Source of the DNA: Neorhodopirellula pilleata
GTDB taxonomy: Bacteria; Planctomycetota; Planctomycetia; Pirellulales; Pirellulaceae
Assembly: GCF_007859915.1 (NCBI RefSeq)
Contig: NZ_SJPM01000008.1
Span: 268,508-332,507, forward strand
Direction: 5' to 3'
DNA: 64,000 nt
Shown here: positions 33,876-42,396 of the stretch, in pieces
Position numbering within the stretch: the stretch's first letter is position 1
How the letters are laid out: the number at the start of each line of letters is the position of its first letter
Translations under genes and position numbers: made by a program
The notes under the pieces: generated by a model
Database searches by the model: none
The model's input: only the letters and a program-made list of their open reading frames with translations
What the model was told of the DNA's origin: nothing

Positions 33876-35078
33876 ATGAAAACCAGTGTCTTATTCGTTG
33901 ATGATGAAGAGAATGTGCTATCGGGCTTGAGGCGAATGCTGCGTCATCAACGATCGGCTTGGGACATTCATTTTGCGTCCGGCGGTGCCGAAGCGATCGA
34001 GTTGATGGCCACCACTGCGGTCGATGTGATCGTGTCGGATATGCGGATGCCGGGTATTGACGGAGCCGAGCTACTGACCCGCGTCGCAACGTTGTATCCA
34101 CACTGCATTCGATTAGTCTTGAGTGGCCAATCCGAACACGAAAAGATCTTTCGCGCCGTCGGCCCGGCTCACCAGTTTCTTTCAAAACCCTGCGATGCCG
34201 ATCGCTTGGTCAAGACGATCGAGCGGGCGTGCGGGCTGTTCTCCCATTTGCATGACAAAGGATTGCAAGAGATCATCTCTCGAATCGACTGCTTGCCGAG
34301 CCTCCCGAAGATCTACCACGACCTGGTGCGGGAGCTGCAGTCCGATGATACGTCAGTCGAACGAGTTGCCGCTATGATCGGAAACGATCTGGGGATGAGC
34401 AGCAAGGTATTGCAATTAGTCAACTCCTCGTTCTTTGGTTTGCCACACCATGTCACCTGTCCCAAGCATGCGGTCTCATTGCTTGGCTTGAACGTCATTC
34501 GTCCCTTGACGCTTTCGGCGGGGACTTTCAGTAAGTTTGAGGACCCAAAACTGGTCGGGTATTCACTTTCGCAAGCGATCGATCACGCCTTGGTAGTGGG
34601 CCTGATTTCCCGAAACATCGCCGAGTCCGAGACGAAAGACACGAACTTAATCGACGATGCGTTCATTGCCGGGATGATGCATGACATCGGCAAGCTGATT
34701 CTTGCCGTGCATTTACCTGAACGATTCCAAGAGGCGTTGACGCTCGCCGACGAAACCGAGCAGCCACTATGGCGAGCGGAAATGGCGGTTCTCGGAACGA
34801 CTCATGCCGCCGTCGGTGCGCATCTGCTCGGTCTATGGGGACTGCCGAATTCGATCGTCGAAGCGGTGGCTCTACATCATCAACCAAGCCTAACCTCGGA
34901 CGATCGATTCTCACCCTTGACTGCGGTTCACATGGCTAACGCGATCGACCATCAATCGGCAGCCAAAGTAAGCTACCGAACCGAACCGGCATGGGACGAG
35001 GATTACTTCGAAGCGATCGGATGCGGTGGACGATCTGAGCATTGGTTGAATTGCGTCCATCCGCAGGTGACCGCGTGA
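33876..35078 (+). CDS. Response regulator with HDOD output domain
   Basis: Residues 1-120 form a receiver with DDEE at 9-12, the phospho-accepting Asp55 in VSDMRMPG, and Lys in LSKPC near residue 110. Residues about 135-335 form an HDOD domain (LPKIYHDLV, LQLVNSSFFGLP, GMMHDIGKLILAVH). HDOD proteins are signalling proteins related to HD hydrolases, often lacking catalysis, and act in motility, DNA repair or stress control. Its position directly after the two kinases makes it a probable phosphotransfer target. It overlaps the next regulator by 4 bases (GTGA). Confidence 0.93.
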   Translation: MKTSVLFVDDEENVLSGLRRMLRHQRSAWDIHFASGGAEAIELMATTAVDVIVSDMRMPGIDGAELLTRVATLYPHCIRLVLSGQSEHEKIFRAVGPAHQFLSKPCDADRLVKTIERACGLFSHLHDKGLQEIISRIDCLPSLPKIYHDLVRELQSDDTSVERVAAMIGNDLGMSSKVLQLVNSSFFGLPHHVTCPKHAVSLLGLNVIRPLTLSAGTFSKFEDPKLVGYSLSQAIDHALVVGLISRNIAESETKDTNLIDDAFIAGMMHDIGKLILAVHLPERFQEALTLADETEQPLWRAEMAVLGTTHAAVGAHLLGLWGLPNSIVEAVALHHQPSLTSDDRFSPLTAVHMANAIDHQSAAKVSYRTEPAWDEDYFEAIGCGGRSEHWLNCVHPQVTA

Positions 35079-36196
35079 CCGAAAAGATCCTGCTCGTCGA
35101 CGACGATCCGAACATATTGCGTGGCTTCCAGCGACAATTACGCAAAACGTTTGACATTCACTTGGCCCTCGGCGGTCTCGACGCATTGGAGATTCTTCGC
35201 AACGAAGGCCCATTTGCGGTGGTGGTTTCGGACATGCAAATGCCGGAGATGTCCGGCGTTGAATTGTTGGCCAAAATTCGCGATCTTCACGAACATACCA
35301 TCCGCATTATGCTGACCGGGAACGCCGACCAGCAGACCGCCGTTGACGCGGTCAACCAAGGACACATCTTTCGGTTCTTGAATAAACCATGTTCGCCAGA
35401 AGTCCTATCGACGTCGATCGAATCGGCACTGCACCAATACCGGTTGGTCACCGCCGAAGCAGAGTTGCTCAATCAGACGCTTGCGGGCAGCGTTCGGATG
35501 CTGACTCAGGTTCTGTCGATCGCGATGCCGCAAGTCTTTGGTCTTTCCCAAGAAGCCCGGACGTTGGCCCGAGAACTCGCGACTCGCATCGGAGTCGGAC
35601 CGCTTTGGCAGATTGAAATGTCGGCGATGTTGATGCGTTTGGGCTATGTGTCGTTGCCGCCGGAGGTTGTCGCACGATACCTGCACGCACGCCCCTTAAC
35701 ACCCTCGGAGCAAAAACTCGTCGATCAAACACCCAAACTTGGGCATGACCTGATCGCGTCGATCCCACGGCTTCAAGGCGTCGCCCGATGGGTCGCGTCC
35801 CAAAATGATCTGCCAAAAGAGCCGACACCGATCGCGGCTCGAATTCTCAAGGCGGTCGGCGATTTTCAGCGGTATTCTCATGATCAGTCACCGCTGTCGG
35901 CGATCAATTCTATGATGCGAGATCCTCGATACGATCCGCAAGTACTGGAATCGCTAGCGATGATCGCCGACTCGATGTACGCCAACCGACAAGTTAGCGT
36001 GACGGAACTGAAAGAAGGCATGATCCTCGAAGAGCATCTGGCGGACGGGCACGGGGTGATCCTGGTCGCCAAAGGAACGGAGATCCACCAATCGCTCATC
36101 GAGAAACTCACCCGTCTGCGACGATCGGGATCCGGGGTGAAAGAACCGATCGCGGTACGCGTTGTTTCGGGTGAAAAGTTGACACTTGCTTCTTGA
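35075..36196 (+). CDS. Response regulator with degenerate HD-GYP domain
   Basis: The GTG at 35075 overlaps the previous stop and gives 373 residues. The receiver is intact: DDDP at 9-12, Asp53 in VSDMQMPEMSG, and NKPC with the conserved Lys near 107. The output region (about 150-330) follows an HD-GYP layout, including LTPSEQKLVDQTPKLGHDLI and a final FDP-like DPQVLE. However, the catalytic HD is replaced (MRLGYVSLP where HDIGKIGIP is expected), the HH pair is missing and GYP is absent. So it should not hydrolyse c-di-GMP. HnoD of the Shewanella/Vibrio NO network is a comparable regulator with an inactive HD-GYP. A C-terminal beta-rich tail (about 315-373) is present. Confidence 0.85.
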   Translation: MTEKILLVDDDPNILRGFQRQLRKTFDIHLALGGLDALEILRNEGPFAVVVSDMQMPEMSGVELLAKIRDLHEHTIRIMLTGNADQQTAVDAVNQGHIFRFLNKPCSPEVLSTSIESALHQYRLVTAEAELLNQTLAGSVRMLTQVLSIAMPQVFGLSQEARTLARELATRIGVGPLWQIEMSAMLMRLGYVSLPPEVVARYLHARPLTPSEQKLVDQTPKLGHDLIASIPRLQGVARWVASQNDLPKEPTPIAARILKAVGDFQRYSHDQSPLSAINSMMRDPRYDPQVLESLAMIADSMYANRQVSVTELKEGMILEEHLADGHGVILVAKGTEIHQSLIEKLTRLRRSGSGVKEPIAVRVVSGEKLTLAS

Positions 36197-36307
36197 TGTA
36201 GTGGTTATATCGATCAAGTAGATCTTGCCGATTGGCTTTCGTATCTTGATGGGTTAAATCGCTTGCCGATGTCGGGTTTTTGACCCATTTCTTTATGTTG
36301 CCCTTGT

Positions 36308-37831
36308 GTGCGTAATGAAATGGATCCCCAAATAATGATGCCGACTGAACGACCTTCGACCGACCGCAAAGCCCTTCAAATCAATCTCGACCCGCGACGA
36401 TACGGTTCATTCGCGGAAATCGGAGCCGGTCAAGAAGTGGTCCGGTGGTTCTTTCGTGTTGGTGCCGCCGCTGGCACGATCGCCAAAAGCATGTCCGCCT
36501 ACGACATGTCGGTCAGTGATGCGATTTACGGCGAATGCGAACGATATGTTTGCCGCCAACGTCTCGAAGACATGCTGACCCGCGAGCACAACCTGAACCT
36601 GGAGCGTTTGAAGGAAGAACGCGGAGATACGACCGCCTTCTTCGCATTCGCTGATACCGTGTCCGCCCGAAACTATCACGGCACCAATGAATGCCACGGT
36701 TGGATGGGAATCCGATTCCAAGCCCACCCCCGCGATGAAGATAGCCAAATCATCTTGCACGTTCGTATGCTCGACCACGAGAACGCGGCCCAGCAGGAGG
36801 CACTCGGGATCATCGGTGTCAACTTGCTCTACGGCGCGTTCTTCATGAACCACGAGCCGGATCTGTTGATCGAATCGTTGCTTGATAATTTGTCGACCAG
36901 CCGAATTGAGATCGACATGATCGAGTTCTCGGGCATCGCGTTTCGTCACGTCGACAATCGAGTCATGAGTCTGCGATTGGTACAGCTCGGCTTGAGCAAG
37001 GCCGCGATGTTCGGAGCATCGGGCGAAGTCTTGCAACCCGCCGAAGTCCTCTACAAAAAGCCGATCTTGGTAGAGAGAGGTAGTTTCCGTCCGGTCACTC
37101 ACGTGAACATGGACATGCTCAGTGCGGCTCAAGATAGCTTTCGAGCTCTCGATGATGTTGACGCCGACCAAGTCGTCACGCTGGCCGAAATCACGATGAA
37201 GAACTTGCAAGCTAACGGCAAGATCGACTTAAAGGATTTCTTAGCCCGCGCCGACACGTTGGCCGCATGCGGTTTGACGGTCTTGATCAGCGACTATTTC
37301 GAGTATTACCGATTGGCGGCGTACCTTTCGCAGTACACCAAAAAGCGAATCGCGATCACGATGGGCGCGGGAAGTTTGGCCGAGTTGTTCGACGAGAAGT
37401 ACTACACCCAGCTCGACGGTGGAATCCTCGAATCGTTCGGTCGCTTGTTTAAGAATGACTTGAAACTTTACGTCTATCCGCTGCAAAATCGCGAAACCGG
37501 TGAACTGTCTACTGTACAGAACTTGGCGATCGCACCCGAACTTCGCAAGCTCTACGATTACCTCGTTGAAAAACGTTGCATCGAACAACTCCACAGCTAC
37601 AACCCTGAACATCTCAAGACGTTCTCCCGAGAGGTCTTGAAGATGATCCAAGCGGGAGACCAAGAATGGGTCGATCACGTCCCGGCCGAAGTCGCCTCGG
37701 TCATCAAGAAACGCGGCTTTTTCGGATGCAAACATCAAGCTCCCGAGTCGCGTTTGGCGGCGATGTTAGGGCCGGCACCGATCAGCATGGGAAGTTCCAT
37801 CAACGCGGCGACAATGAGTCCCGTACATTAA
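36308..37831 (+). CDS. Conserved protein of unknown function in the signalling island
   Basis: The 507-residue protein starts at GTG 36308 or, four codons later, ATG 36320. It has no signal or membrane helix. Notable stretches are RRYGSFAEIGAGQEV near residue 35, RRWFF-like VVRWFFRVGAAAGTIAKSMSAYDM, FFAFADTVSARNYHG near 110, and HVRMLDHENAAQQEALGIIGVNLLYGAFF near 150-180. I recall similar proteins in other bacteria under unsupported names, so I give no function. It sits between the regulators (111-base gap) and the FHA-GGDEF gene (23-base gap), which suggests a signalling or effector role. That is inference. Confidence 0.85.
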   Translation: MRNEMDPQIMMPTERPSTDRKALQINLDPRRYGSFAEIGAGQEVVRWFFRVGAAAGTIAKSMSAYDMSVSDAIYGECERYVCRQRLEDMLTREHNLNLERLKEERGDTTAFFAFADTVSARNYHGTNECHGWMGIRFQAHPRDEDSQIILHVRMLDHENAAQQEALGIIGVNLLYGAFFMNHEPDLLIESLLDNLSTSRIEIDMIEFSGIAFRHVDNRVMSLRLVQLGLSKAAMFGASGEVLQPAEVLYKKPILVERGSFRPVTHVNMDMLSAAQDSFRALDDVDADQVVTLAEITMKNLQANGKIDLKDFLARADTLAACGLTVLISDYFEYYRLAAYLSQYTKKRIAITMGAGSLAELFDEKYYTQLDGGILESFGRLFKNDLKLYVYPLQNRETGELSTVQNLAIAPELRKLYDYLVEKRCIEQLHSYNPEHLKTFSREVLKMIQAGDQEWVDHVPAEVASVIKKRGFFGCKHQAPESRLAAMLGPAPISMGSSINAATMSPVH

Positions 37832-37854
37832 TCGCCAATCCGAAAAGTAGACCG

Positions 37855-38805
37855 ATGCTTAAGACCGTCGCTAATCTCGAAACTCATCTCAACCAAGCGA
37901 TCGTTCCCACTCATGTTGGTGGGACCGACGCAGAAGCAACGATGCACCGTTGCTTCGCAAATGAGCGATCCGAGCACGTCGATAAGGAAGTCTGCTTGGT
38001 ACAGATCTATCCAGCCGACGTCGTGCGCGGAATGATGCTGCTCGAACAAGACGCGTTTGTGATCGGACGCGACCCGGCGAGCGATTTGGTTTTGTCTGAC
38101 CATAGCGTCTCGCGGCAGCATGCGTCGATCTCCCTGGACCGCGACGGTTACTACGCGGAGGACCTCGAGAGCACCAACGGAACTTTCGTCAACGGAAATC
38201 TGATCGCCCGCTGTCGACTTGAGAGTGGCGACACGGTGCAAATCGGAACTTTCATCTTCAAGTTTCTCTCCGCCGGAAGCGTGGAGTCACACTATCACGA
38301 GACGATCTACACGGCGATGACTCGGGACGGTCTGACCGGCACGATGAACAAGCGGTATCTGCTCGAGTCGATGCAGCGTGAAATCGCCCGATGCGCTCGC
38401 CAGAGACAACCGCTCAGCGTGGTGATGATTGACATTGATCATTTCAAATCGGTCAACGACTCGCACGGCCATCTCGTTGGCGACGAAGTTTTGAGAGAGT
38501 TCGGAAGACGATTATTGAGCGTATGTCGAGAGGAAAGTCTTTTAGCAAGATACGGCGGCGAAGAGTTTTCATTATTGCTGTCATCTACCGACGGTGCCGA
38601 AGCGATCGAAGTATGCCAGCGATGTCGAGCCGAGATCGCCAATACGCGTTTTAGCACGAGCGCCGGACCGTTAGCAATCACCGCTAGTTTCGGAATCGGG
38701 TGTCTGCCCGTCGGTCAACCGATGCCCGTAACGGACCTCATCAAAATCGCCGACGATCGTCTTTATGACGCGAAGAAGCAGGGCCGGAACCGCGTCGTCA
38801 TTTAG
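37855..38805 (+). CDS. FHA-GGDEF protein, probable diguanylate cyclase
   Basis: From the ATG at 37855 the product has 316 residues. An FHA domain (about 65-140, with FVIGRDPASD, SVSRQHASI and STNGTFVNG) is the phosphothreonine-binding type. A GGDEF domain (about 155-316) follows, with DGLTGTMNKRYLL, DIDHFKSVND and the active-site GGEEF at 234-238, so it should make c-di-GMP from GTP. The canonical RxxD inhibitory site five residues upstream of GGEEF is not present (REES there), so product inhibition may be absent. There is no receiver, so control would come through the FHA domain. Open frame upstream to 37666 lies within the previous gene. Confidence 0.92.
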   Translation: MLKTVANLETHLNQAIVPTHVGGTDAEATMHRCFANERSEHVDKEVCLVQIYPADVVRGMMLLEQDAFVIGRDPASDLVLSDHSVSRQHASISLDRDGYYAEDLESTNGTFVNGNLIARCRLESGDTVQIGTFIFKFLSAGSVESHYHETIYTAMTRDGLTGTMNKRYLLESMQREIARCARQRQPLSVVMIDIDHFKSVNDSHGHLVGDEVLREFGRRLLSVCREESLLARYGGEEFSLLLSSTDGAEAIEVCQRCRAEIANTRFSTSAGPLAITASFGIGCLPVGQPMPVTDLIKIADDRLYDAKKQGRNRVVI

Positions 38806-38978
38806 AACGTAACTGGAACCACATTCGCCGTTGGGAGTTTGCCTGGGCCCCTTTCCTTACACCCAAACGGACCGTAGGGAACTGTTCGGAGATAACTTCG
38901 GTATTTGCATCGAACGAGAGAATCGGAACCCGAAGCGTCAGTTGCGAAGTTGCACTTTTGCCTGAGGCATTGGTTTTT

Positions 38979-39045
38979 CGTAACCCGCTGCGTAAGCAAG
39001 GGATGAGTCAATTTCAAATATCCCTCGCTTACGCAGCGGGTTACG
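38979..39045. repeat. Palindromic element with CGTAACCCG ends, second copy
   Basis: The 25-base arms match at 24 of 25 positions around a 17-base spacer. The same palindrome, including part of the spacer in inverted order, forms the centre of the element at 3861-3970. It follows the FHA-GGDEF gene by about 170 bases. Confidence 0.85.
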
Positions 39046-39127
39046 AAATCACGAAGTTATTTCCAACCGGTTCCTACTCATCGCGAGATCAACGAGCGAT
39101 GCCGTCTGATATCTCCGTTGGCGCAAC

Positions 39128-39167
39128 AAAAACGGGGCGAGATTCTCTTTGGAAGAATCTCGACCCC
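39128..39167 (-). terminator. Hairpin followed by T-run, minus strand
   Basis: On the minus strand a stem of about 13 bases (GGGGTCGAGATTCT pairing with AGAATCTCGCCCC) with a 7-base loop is followed by GTTTTT. It would end transcripts from the YTV wall protein gene or from an RNA between the two. Confidence 0.7.
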
Positions 39168-39364
39168 GGTTTGGCAGTTCGGTAGGACGCGTTCGTTTTT
39201 GCAGACGTTTTCCATGGGAGGACCCCAGGGATTCCGTCGCCGGCTGCTCGTTATTCGAAGAGTATCCGAGCCAGCGCGGTCGACGGGAATCGTTGGGTTT
39301 TGGTCGCGTGGAAAGCGTCCTTCTTCCTGGCGGACAAAGTTCCGGTGGGGGCCGGCGTCCGGGC

Positions 39365-39399
39365 GGGCTGGCCGACCGAATCATTCAGTCGACCAGCCC
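39365..39399. repeat. Inverted repeat downstream of the YTV gene
   Basis: Twelve-base arms (39365-39376 GGGCTGGCCGAC and 39388-39399 GTCGACCAGCCC) pair at 11 of 12 positions around 11 bases. No T-run follows on either strand within a few bases, so it is a stem-loop rather than a clear terminator. Confidence 0.6.
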
Positions 39400-39472
39400 C
39401 AGATCATTTTTCCAGCGTGCCGGAGCTCGACTTACGATGAAGTGGAGCCGTTAGCACAACGGAAGTTTCAAA

Positions 39473-41299
39473 CTAGCATCCGCAAGCCGGAGCAGCGTCG
39501 CAGCACTCGATGACTTCGCAACCACAAGCTGGCTTTGCGAAGATCTTGTCCAACAAGTTTTGCAGGCAACCCTTCTTTGGGGCACAGCAAGGAGCTGGTT
39601 CGCAGCACGAATCGCAACCACAAGCTGGGGCTGCATCGCAACCGCAAGCTGGGGCAGCGTCGCAACCACAAGCCGAAGCCGATCCGCAACCGCAATCCGA
39701 AGCGCTGCTGCAGCAATCATCGCTCGCAACGGCAGCACCGCAGCAAGGAGCTGGGCAGCAAACGGTAACGGGAACTTGCTTGCAAACAACACGAGGAACG
39801 CACTTGGTTACGGTGTAAGGCTCACAAACCTTGCGGCACTTGGCAACCTTGATGGTCTCTTGGTAGCACTCTTTGCGGCAGGTGGTTTCGCAAACCGTAC
39901 GGGTACGGCACTCGGGAACCATCTTGCAAACTTTGTACTCACAAACCTTGGTGCGGCACTCAGGAACCATCTTGCAGACGGTGTAGTTGCAGGTCTTTTG
40001 ACGGTTTTCGCAAACCATCTTGCAGACCGTGTAGTTGCAAACCTTCGTGCGGCATTCAGGAACCATCTTGCAGGTCGTGTAGTTGCAAGTCTTTTGACGG
40101 TTTTCGCAAACCATCGTGCAAACTTGGTAGCAAACTTCCTTGGTGCGGCATTCTGGGACCATCTTGCAAACGGTATAGTTGCAGGTCTTGGTGCGGCATT
40201 CAGGAACCATCTTGCAAACCTTGTACTCGCAAACCTTGGTGCGGCACTCAGGAACGCGACGGCAAACCGTGTAAGGGATTTCACGGGTGCGGCATTCGGT
40301 GACACACTTGGTGCAAGTCACTTCTTTTTGCTCACAGGTAGGAACCCAGACCTTCTTGCAGATCGTCTTGGGGCAACCTTGAACACATTCAACTCGGCAC
40401 TTGCCGGGGCAGTATACGGTCTTGCAGGTGCAAGGATCGTAGTACGACGTACCGGGTTCGCGAACCGTACGACGAATCATCGGTCCGGGAACGGTTTCCG
40501 TGACGGTTTCCCAATGTCCACCGTTGACCGTGATGGTCTTGGTGTACGTTTGAGGAACTTGAACGGTGTAGTTCTCGGTGCGAACCTTTTGCTCTTGCAC
40601 GGTGTTGTAGACCGTGTAGTTGATGGTGCGCTGACGAGTTTCGTACACGGGGTTCATGACCGTGTAGTTGATCGTACGAGTACGAGTTTCGTAAACCGGC
40701 TTGTTGACGGTGTAGTTGATCGTCTTCGTGCGAGTTTCATACACGGGCTTCTTGACCGTATAGTTAATCACGCGCTGATGTTGCTCGTAAACGGGCTTCA
40801 TCACGGTGTAGTTGATCGTCTTTTGATGAGTTTCGTAAACCGGTTTCTGCACCGTGTAGTTGATCACCTTGGTACGAGTTTCGTACACTGGCTTGTTTAC
40901 GGTGTAGTTGATGGTCTTTTGACGTGTTTCGTACGTCGGGACCATCACGGTGTACTGAACTTCTCGTTGAGTGGTTTCAGGAACCATTCGGGTACGGTTG
41001 ACCACTTGGTCTTCGTAGTATGTTTCGTTGCGGGTGCGATAGCGAGTCTCTTGGACTTGCTCCATCACCGTTTCACGGACCGTACGCATCACAGTGTAGG
41101 ATCCACCGGAAGCGGCAGGTGCAGCACCTTCGCTGACGATTTCGCCGCCAGCCATTCCGCCGTCGGCGATGACGGATCCGCCACCACAACTGCTACAGCC
41201 TTCGTAGCTGATCGCGCCGCAATAAGCGGCTTGAGCAGCATTGGCGCCCGATACAATCGCGATGAACGCGATTACGGGCAACAACCAAAATTTCTTCAT
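39473..41299 (-). CDS. Cysteine-rich YTV-repeat cell-wall-type protein
   Basis: The ATG at 41299, with GGAGAA upstream, gives 608 residues; the frame continues to 41542 but that part has no wall-protein character. After a Sec signal (cleavage near AQA) there are nine copies of a 16-residue repeat with the core NYTVNKPVYETR, the YTV family of planctomycetes. A middle part follows with CCxxC-like clusters, then about eight copies of a Cys-containing repeat (CNYTVCKMVPECRTK) and a tail of CGC units. Planctomycete walls are built from cross-linked proteins of this sort, so a structural, disulfide-linked envelope role is likely. It is transcribed away from rex. Confidence 0.92.
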   Translation of the reverse strand: MKKFWLLPVIAFIAIVSGANAAQAAYCGAISYEGCSSCGGGSVIADGGMAGGEIVSEGAAPAASGGSYTVMRTVRETVMEQVQETRYRTRNETYYEDQVVNRTRMVPETTQREVQYTVMVPTYETRQKTINYTVNKPVYETRTKVINYTVQKPVYETHQKTINYTVMKPVYEQHQRVINYTVKKPVYETRTKTINYTVNKPVYETRTRTINYTVMNPVYETRQRTINYTVYNTVQEQKVRTENYTVQVPQTYTKTITVNGGHWETVTETVPGPMIRRTVREPGTSYYDPCTCKTVYCPGKCRVECVQGCPKTICKKVWVPTCEQKEVTCTKCVTECRTREIPYTVCRRVPECRTKVCEYKVCKMVPECRTKTCNYTVCKMVPECRTKEVCYQVCTMVCENRQKTCNYTTCKMVPECRTKVCNYTVCKMVCENRQKTCNYTVCKMVPECRTKVCEYKVCKMVPECRTRTVCETTCRKECYQETIKVAKCRKVCEPYTVTKCVPRVVCKQVPVTVCCPAPCCGAAVASDDCCSSASDCGCGSASACGCDAAPACGCDAAPACGCDSCCEPAPCCAPKKGCLQNLLDKIFAKPACGCEVIECCDAAPACGC

Positions 41300-41742
41300 T
41301 TCAATTCTCCACAGGAAGCAACGTTGAACGTTGCATGGACGCAGCTTTCCACTGGCCGCCGGAACCCCCCGGCAAAGCCCGTCATCGGAATCAAACCTCG
41401 CTAGCCCGTCCCGCATTGAATCGCAAGCGAACGGCAAAAGTGCCGTGATTCGCTTCCCCGCTTTGGTGTCACTTGCCCGCGCGGTGCCCGTCAGCCAAAC
41501 TGAGGCTGTGGACGCGGATAAGACGGGAGGGTCGAGTTGCAATCACTCGCCAGTAACGCATGCACAAAGCTTGCGGGATAGCGAAAATGATTTCGATGCA
41601 CAAACTTCATCGACTGAGGGCGAGCGGCGGTATACGTAAACAGAGCCGTGTAGGCAAAATGCGCCGACGACGCGGTGGCTTGCACCGAGTCTGCCGAATG
41701 TCACGGATGTAACGGTTGAAGGATCGGTTCGAGAAAAGAGCG
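41300..41742. other. Divergent promoter region between the YTV gene and rex
   Basis: This 443-base gap must hold the start signals for both genes. It contains the 17-base palindrome at 41318-41334 close to the YTV start. No Rex-type operator (TTGTGA...TCACAA) and no convincing -35/-10 pair was found. Confidence 0.5.
41318..41334. promoter_or_regulatory. 17-bp perfect palindrome upstream of the YTV gene
   Basis: GCAACGTT-G-AACGTTGC is symmetrical around its central base and ends 18 bases upstream of the YTV start, just before the GGAGAA site. It could be an operator for a dimeric regulator or a short leader hairpin. Confidence 0.5.
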
Positions 41743-42396
41743 ATGAGCAAAGACATGAACATTCATTACGATTCGTCCAATGAGTTGTCCACTCCAGCAG
41801 TGGGGCGACTCAGTCTGTACTATCGCGAGCTGCAGCGACTTCAAGCTGCGGGTCTGACCTCGACGAACAGTCGCGACTTGGCGGCAATGGTCAACGTGTC
41901 CGCTGCGGTCGTCCGCCGCGACCTAAGCTCCATCCAATCCACCGGCCGCCGCGGCGTCGGATACGACGTGGCCGGACTCGCCGACCACATCGGTAAGGTC
42001 CTGGGCAGTGGCGTGCAATGGAAAGCCATTTTGATCGGTGTGGGATCGTTGGGCAACGCTTTGCTGCGCTACAAAGGTTTCGAGCGTTTGGGATTCACGT
42101 TGGCGGCCGCGTTCGATACCGATCCGGCAAAAATTAACCGCAATGTCGGTGGTACATCCATTTGTTCGCTCACGGAACTCGAACCGATCCTGCGGCAAAC
42201 GAAACCCGAACTCGCGATCATCGCCGTTCCGAGTGAACAGGCAACGGAAGTCGCCGCACGCGTCGTCGCACTCGGCATCCAAGGCATCCTTAACTTCGCC
42301 CCCACGACCCTGAAAGTCTCATCCAACGTGGCTGTGATCAACGTGGACCTCGCCAGCGAACTGCAACAACTCGCCTTCCGCATCCAAAACCGCTAA
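41743..42396 (+). CDS. rex: Redox-sensing transcriptional repressor Rex
   Basis: Rex represses fermentation and respiration genes when NAD+ is high and leaves DNA when NADH binds. The 217-residue product has a winged-helix DNA-binding part (about 15-80, with STNSRDLAAMVNVSAAVVRRDLS) and a Rossmann fold with IGVGSLGNALL near 105, then FDTDPAKI and a C-terminal helix for domain swapping. The frame is open to a TTG at 41716; the ATG at 41743 is preferred. It is transcribed away from the YTV gene. Genes for cytochrome oxidase and pyruvate dehydrogenase in this window are natural Rex-type targets, but no operator was recognised. Confidence 0.92.
   Translation: MSKDMNIHYDSSNELSTPAVGRLSLYYRELQRLQAAGLTSTNSRDLAAMVNVSAAVVRRDLSSIQSTGRRGVGYDVAGLADHIGKVLGSGVQWKAILIGVGSLGNALLRYKGFERLGFTLAAAFDTDPAKINRNVGGTSICSLTELEPILRQTKPELAIIAVPSEQATEVAARVVALGIQGILNFAPTTLKVSSNVAVINVDLASELQQLAFRIQNR

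Larger units (their letters stand above)
38806..39472. other. 667-base structured gap before the YTV wall protein gene
   Basis: No protein-coding frame in this gap looks real. It holds the palindrome at 38979-39045, a minus-strand terminator-like hairpin at 39128-39167 and a stem-loop at 39365-39399. The terminator is about 305 bases beyond the YTV gene stop, so that gene either has a long 3' untranslated region or shares the space with an unrecognised RNA. Confidence 0.6.

Noticed and set aside
39560..41404. A long plus-strand frame with repeated leucine/asparagine/valine phrases opposite the YTV gene
   Set aside because: It is the antisense of the YTV repeats; its periodic composition follows the repeat DNA, and the minus strand carries a signal peptide and a known family.
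41300..41742. A Rex operator upstream of rex
   Set aside because: No TTGTGA-N6-TCACAA-like site was seen; the 17-bp palindrome does not match it.
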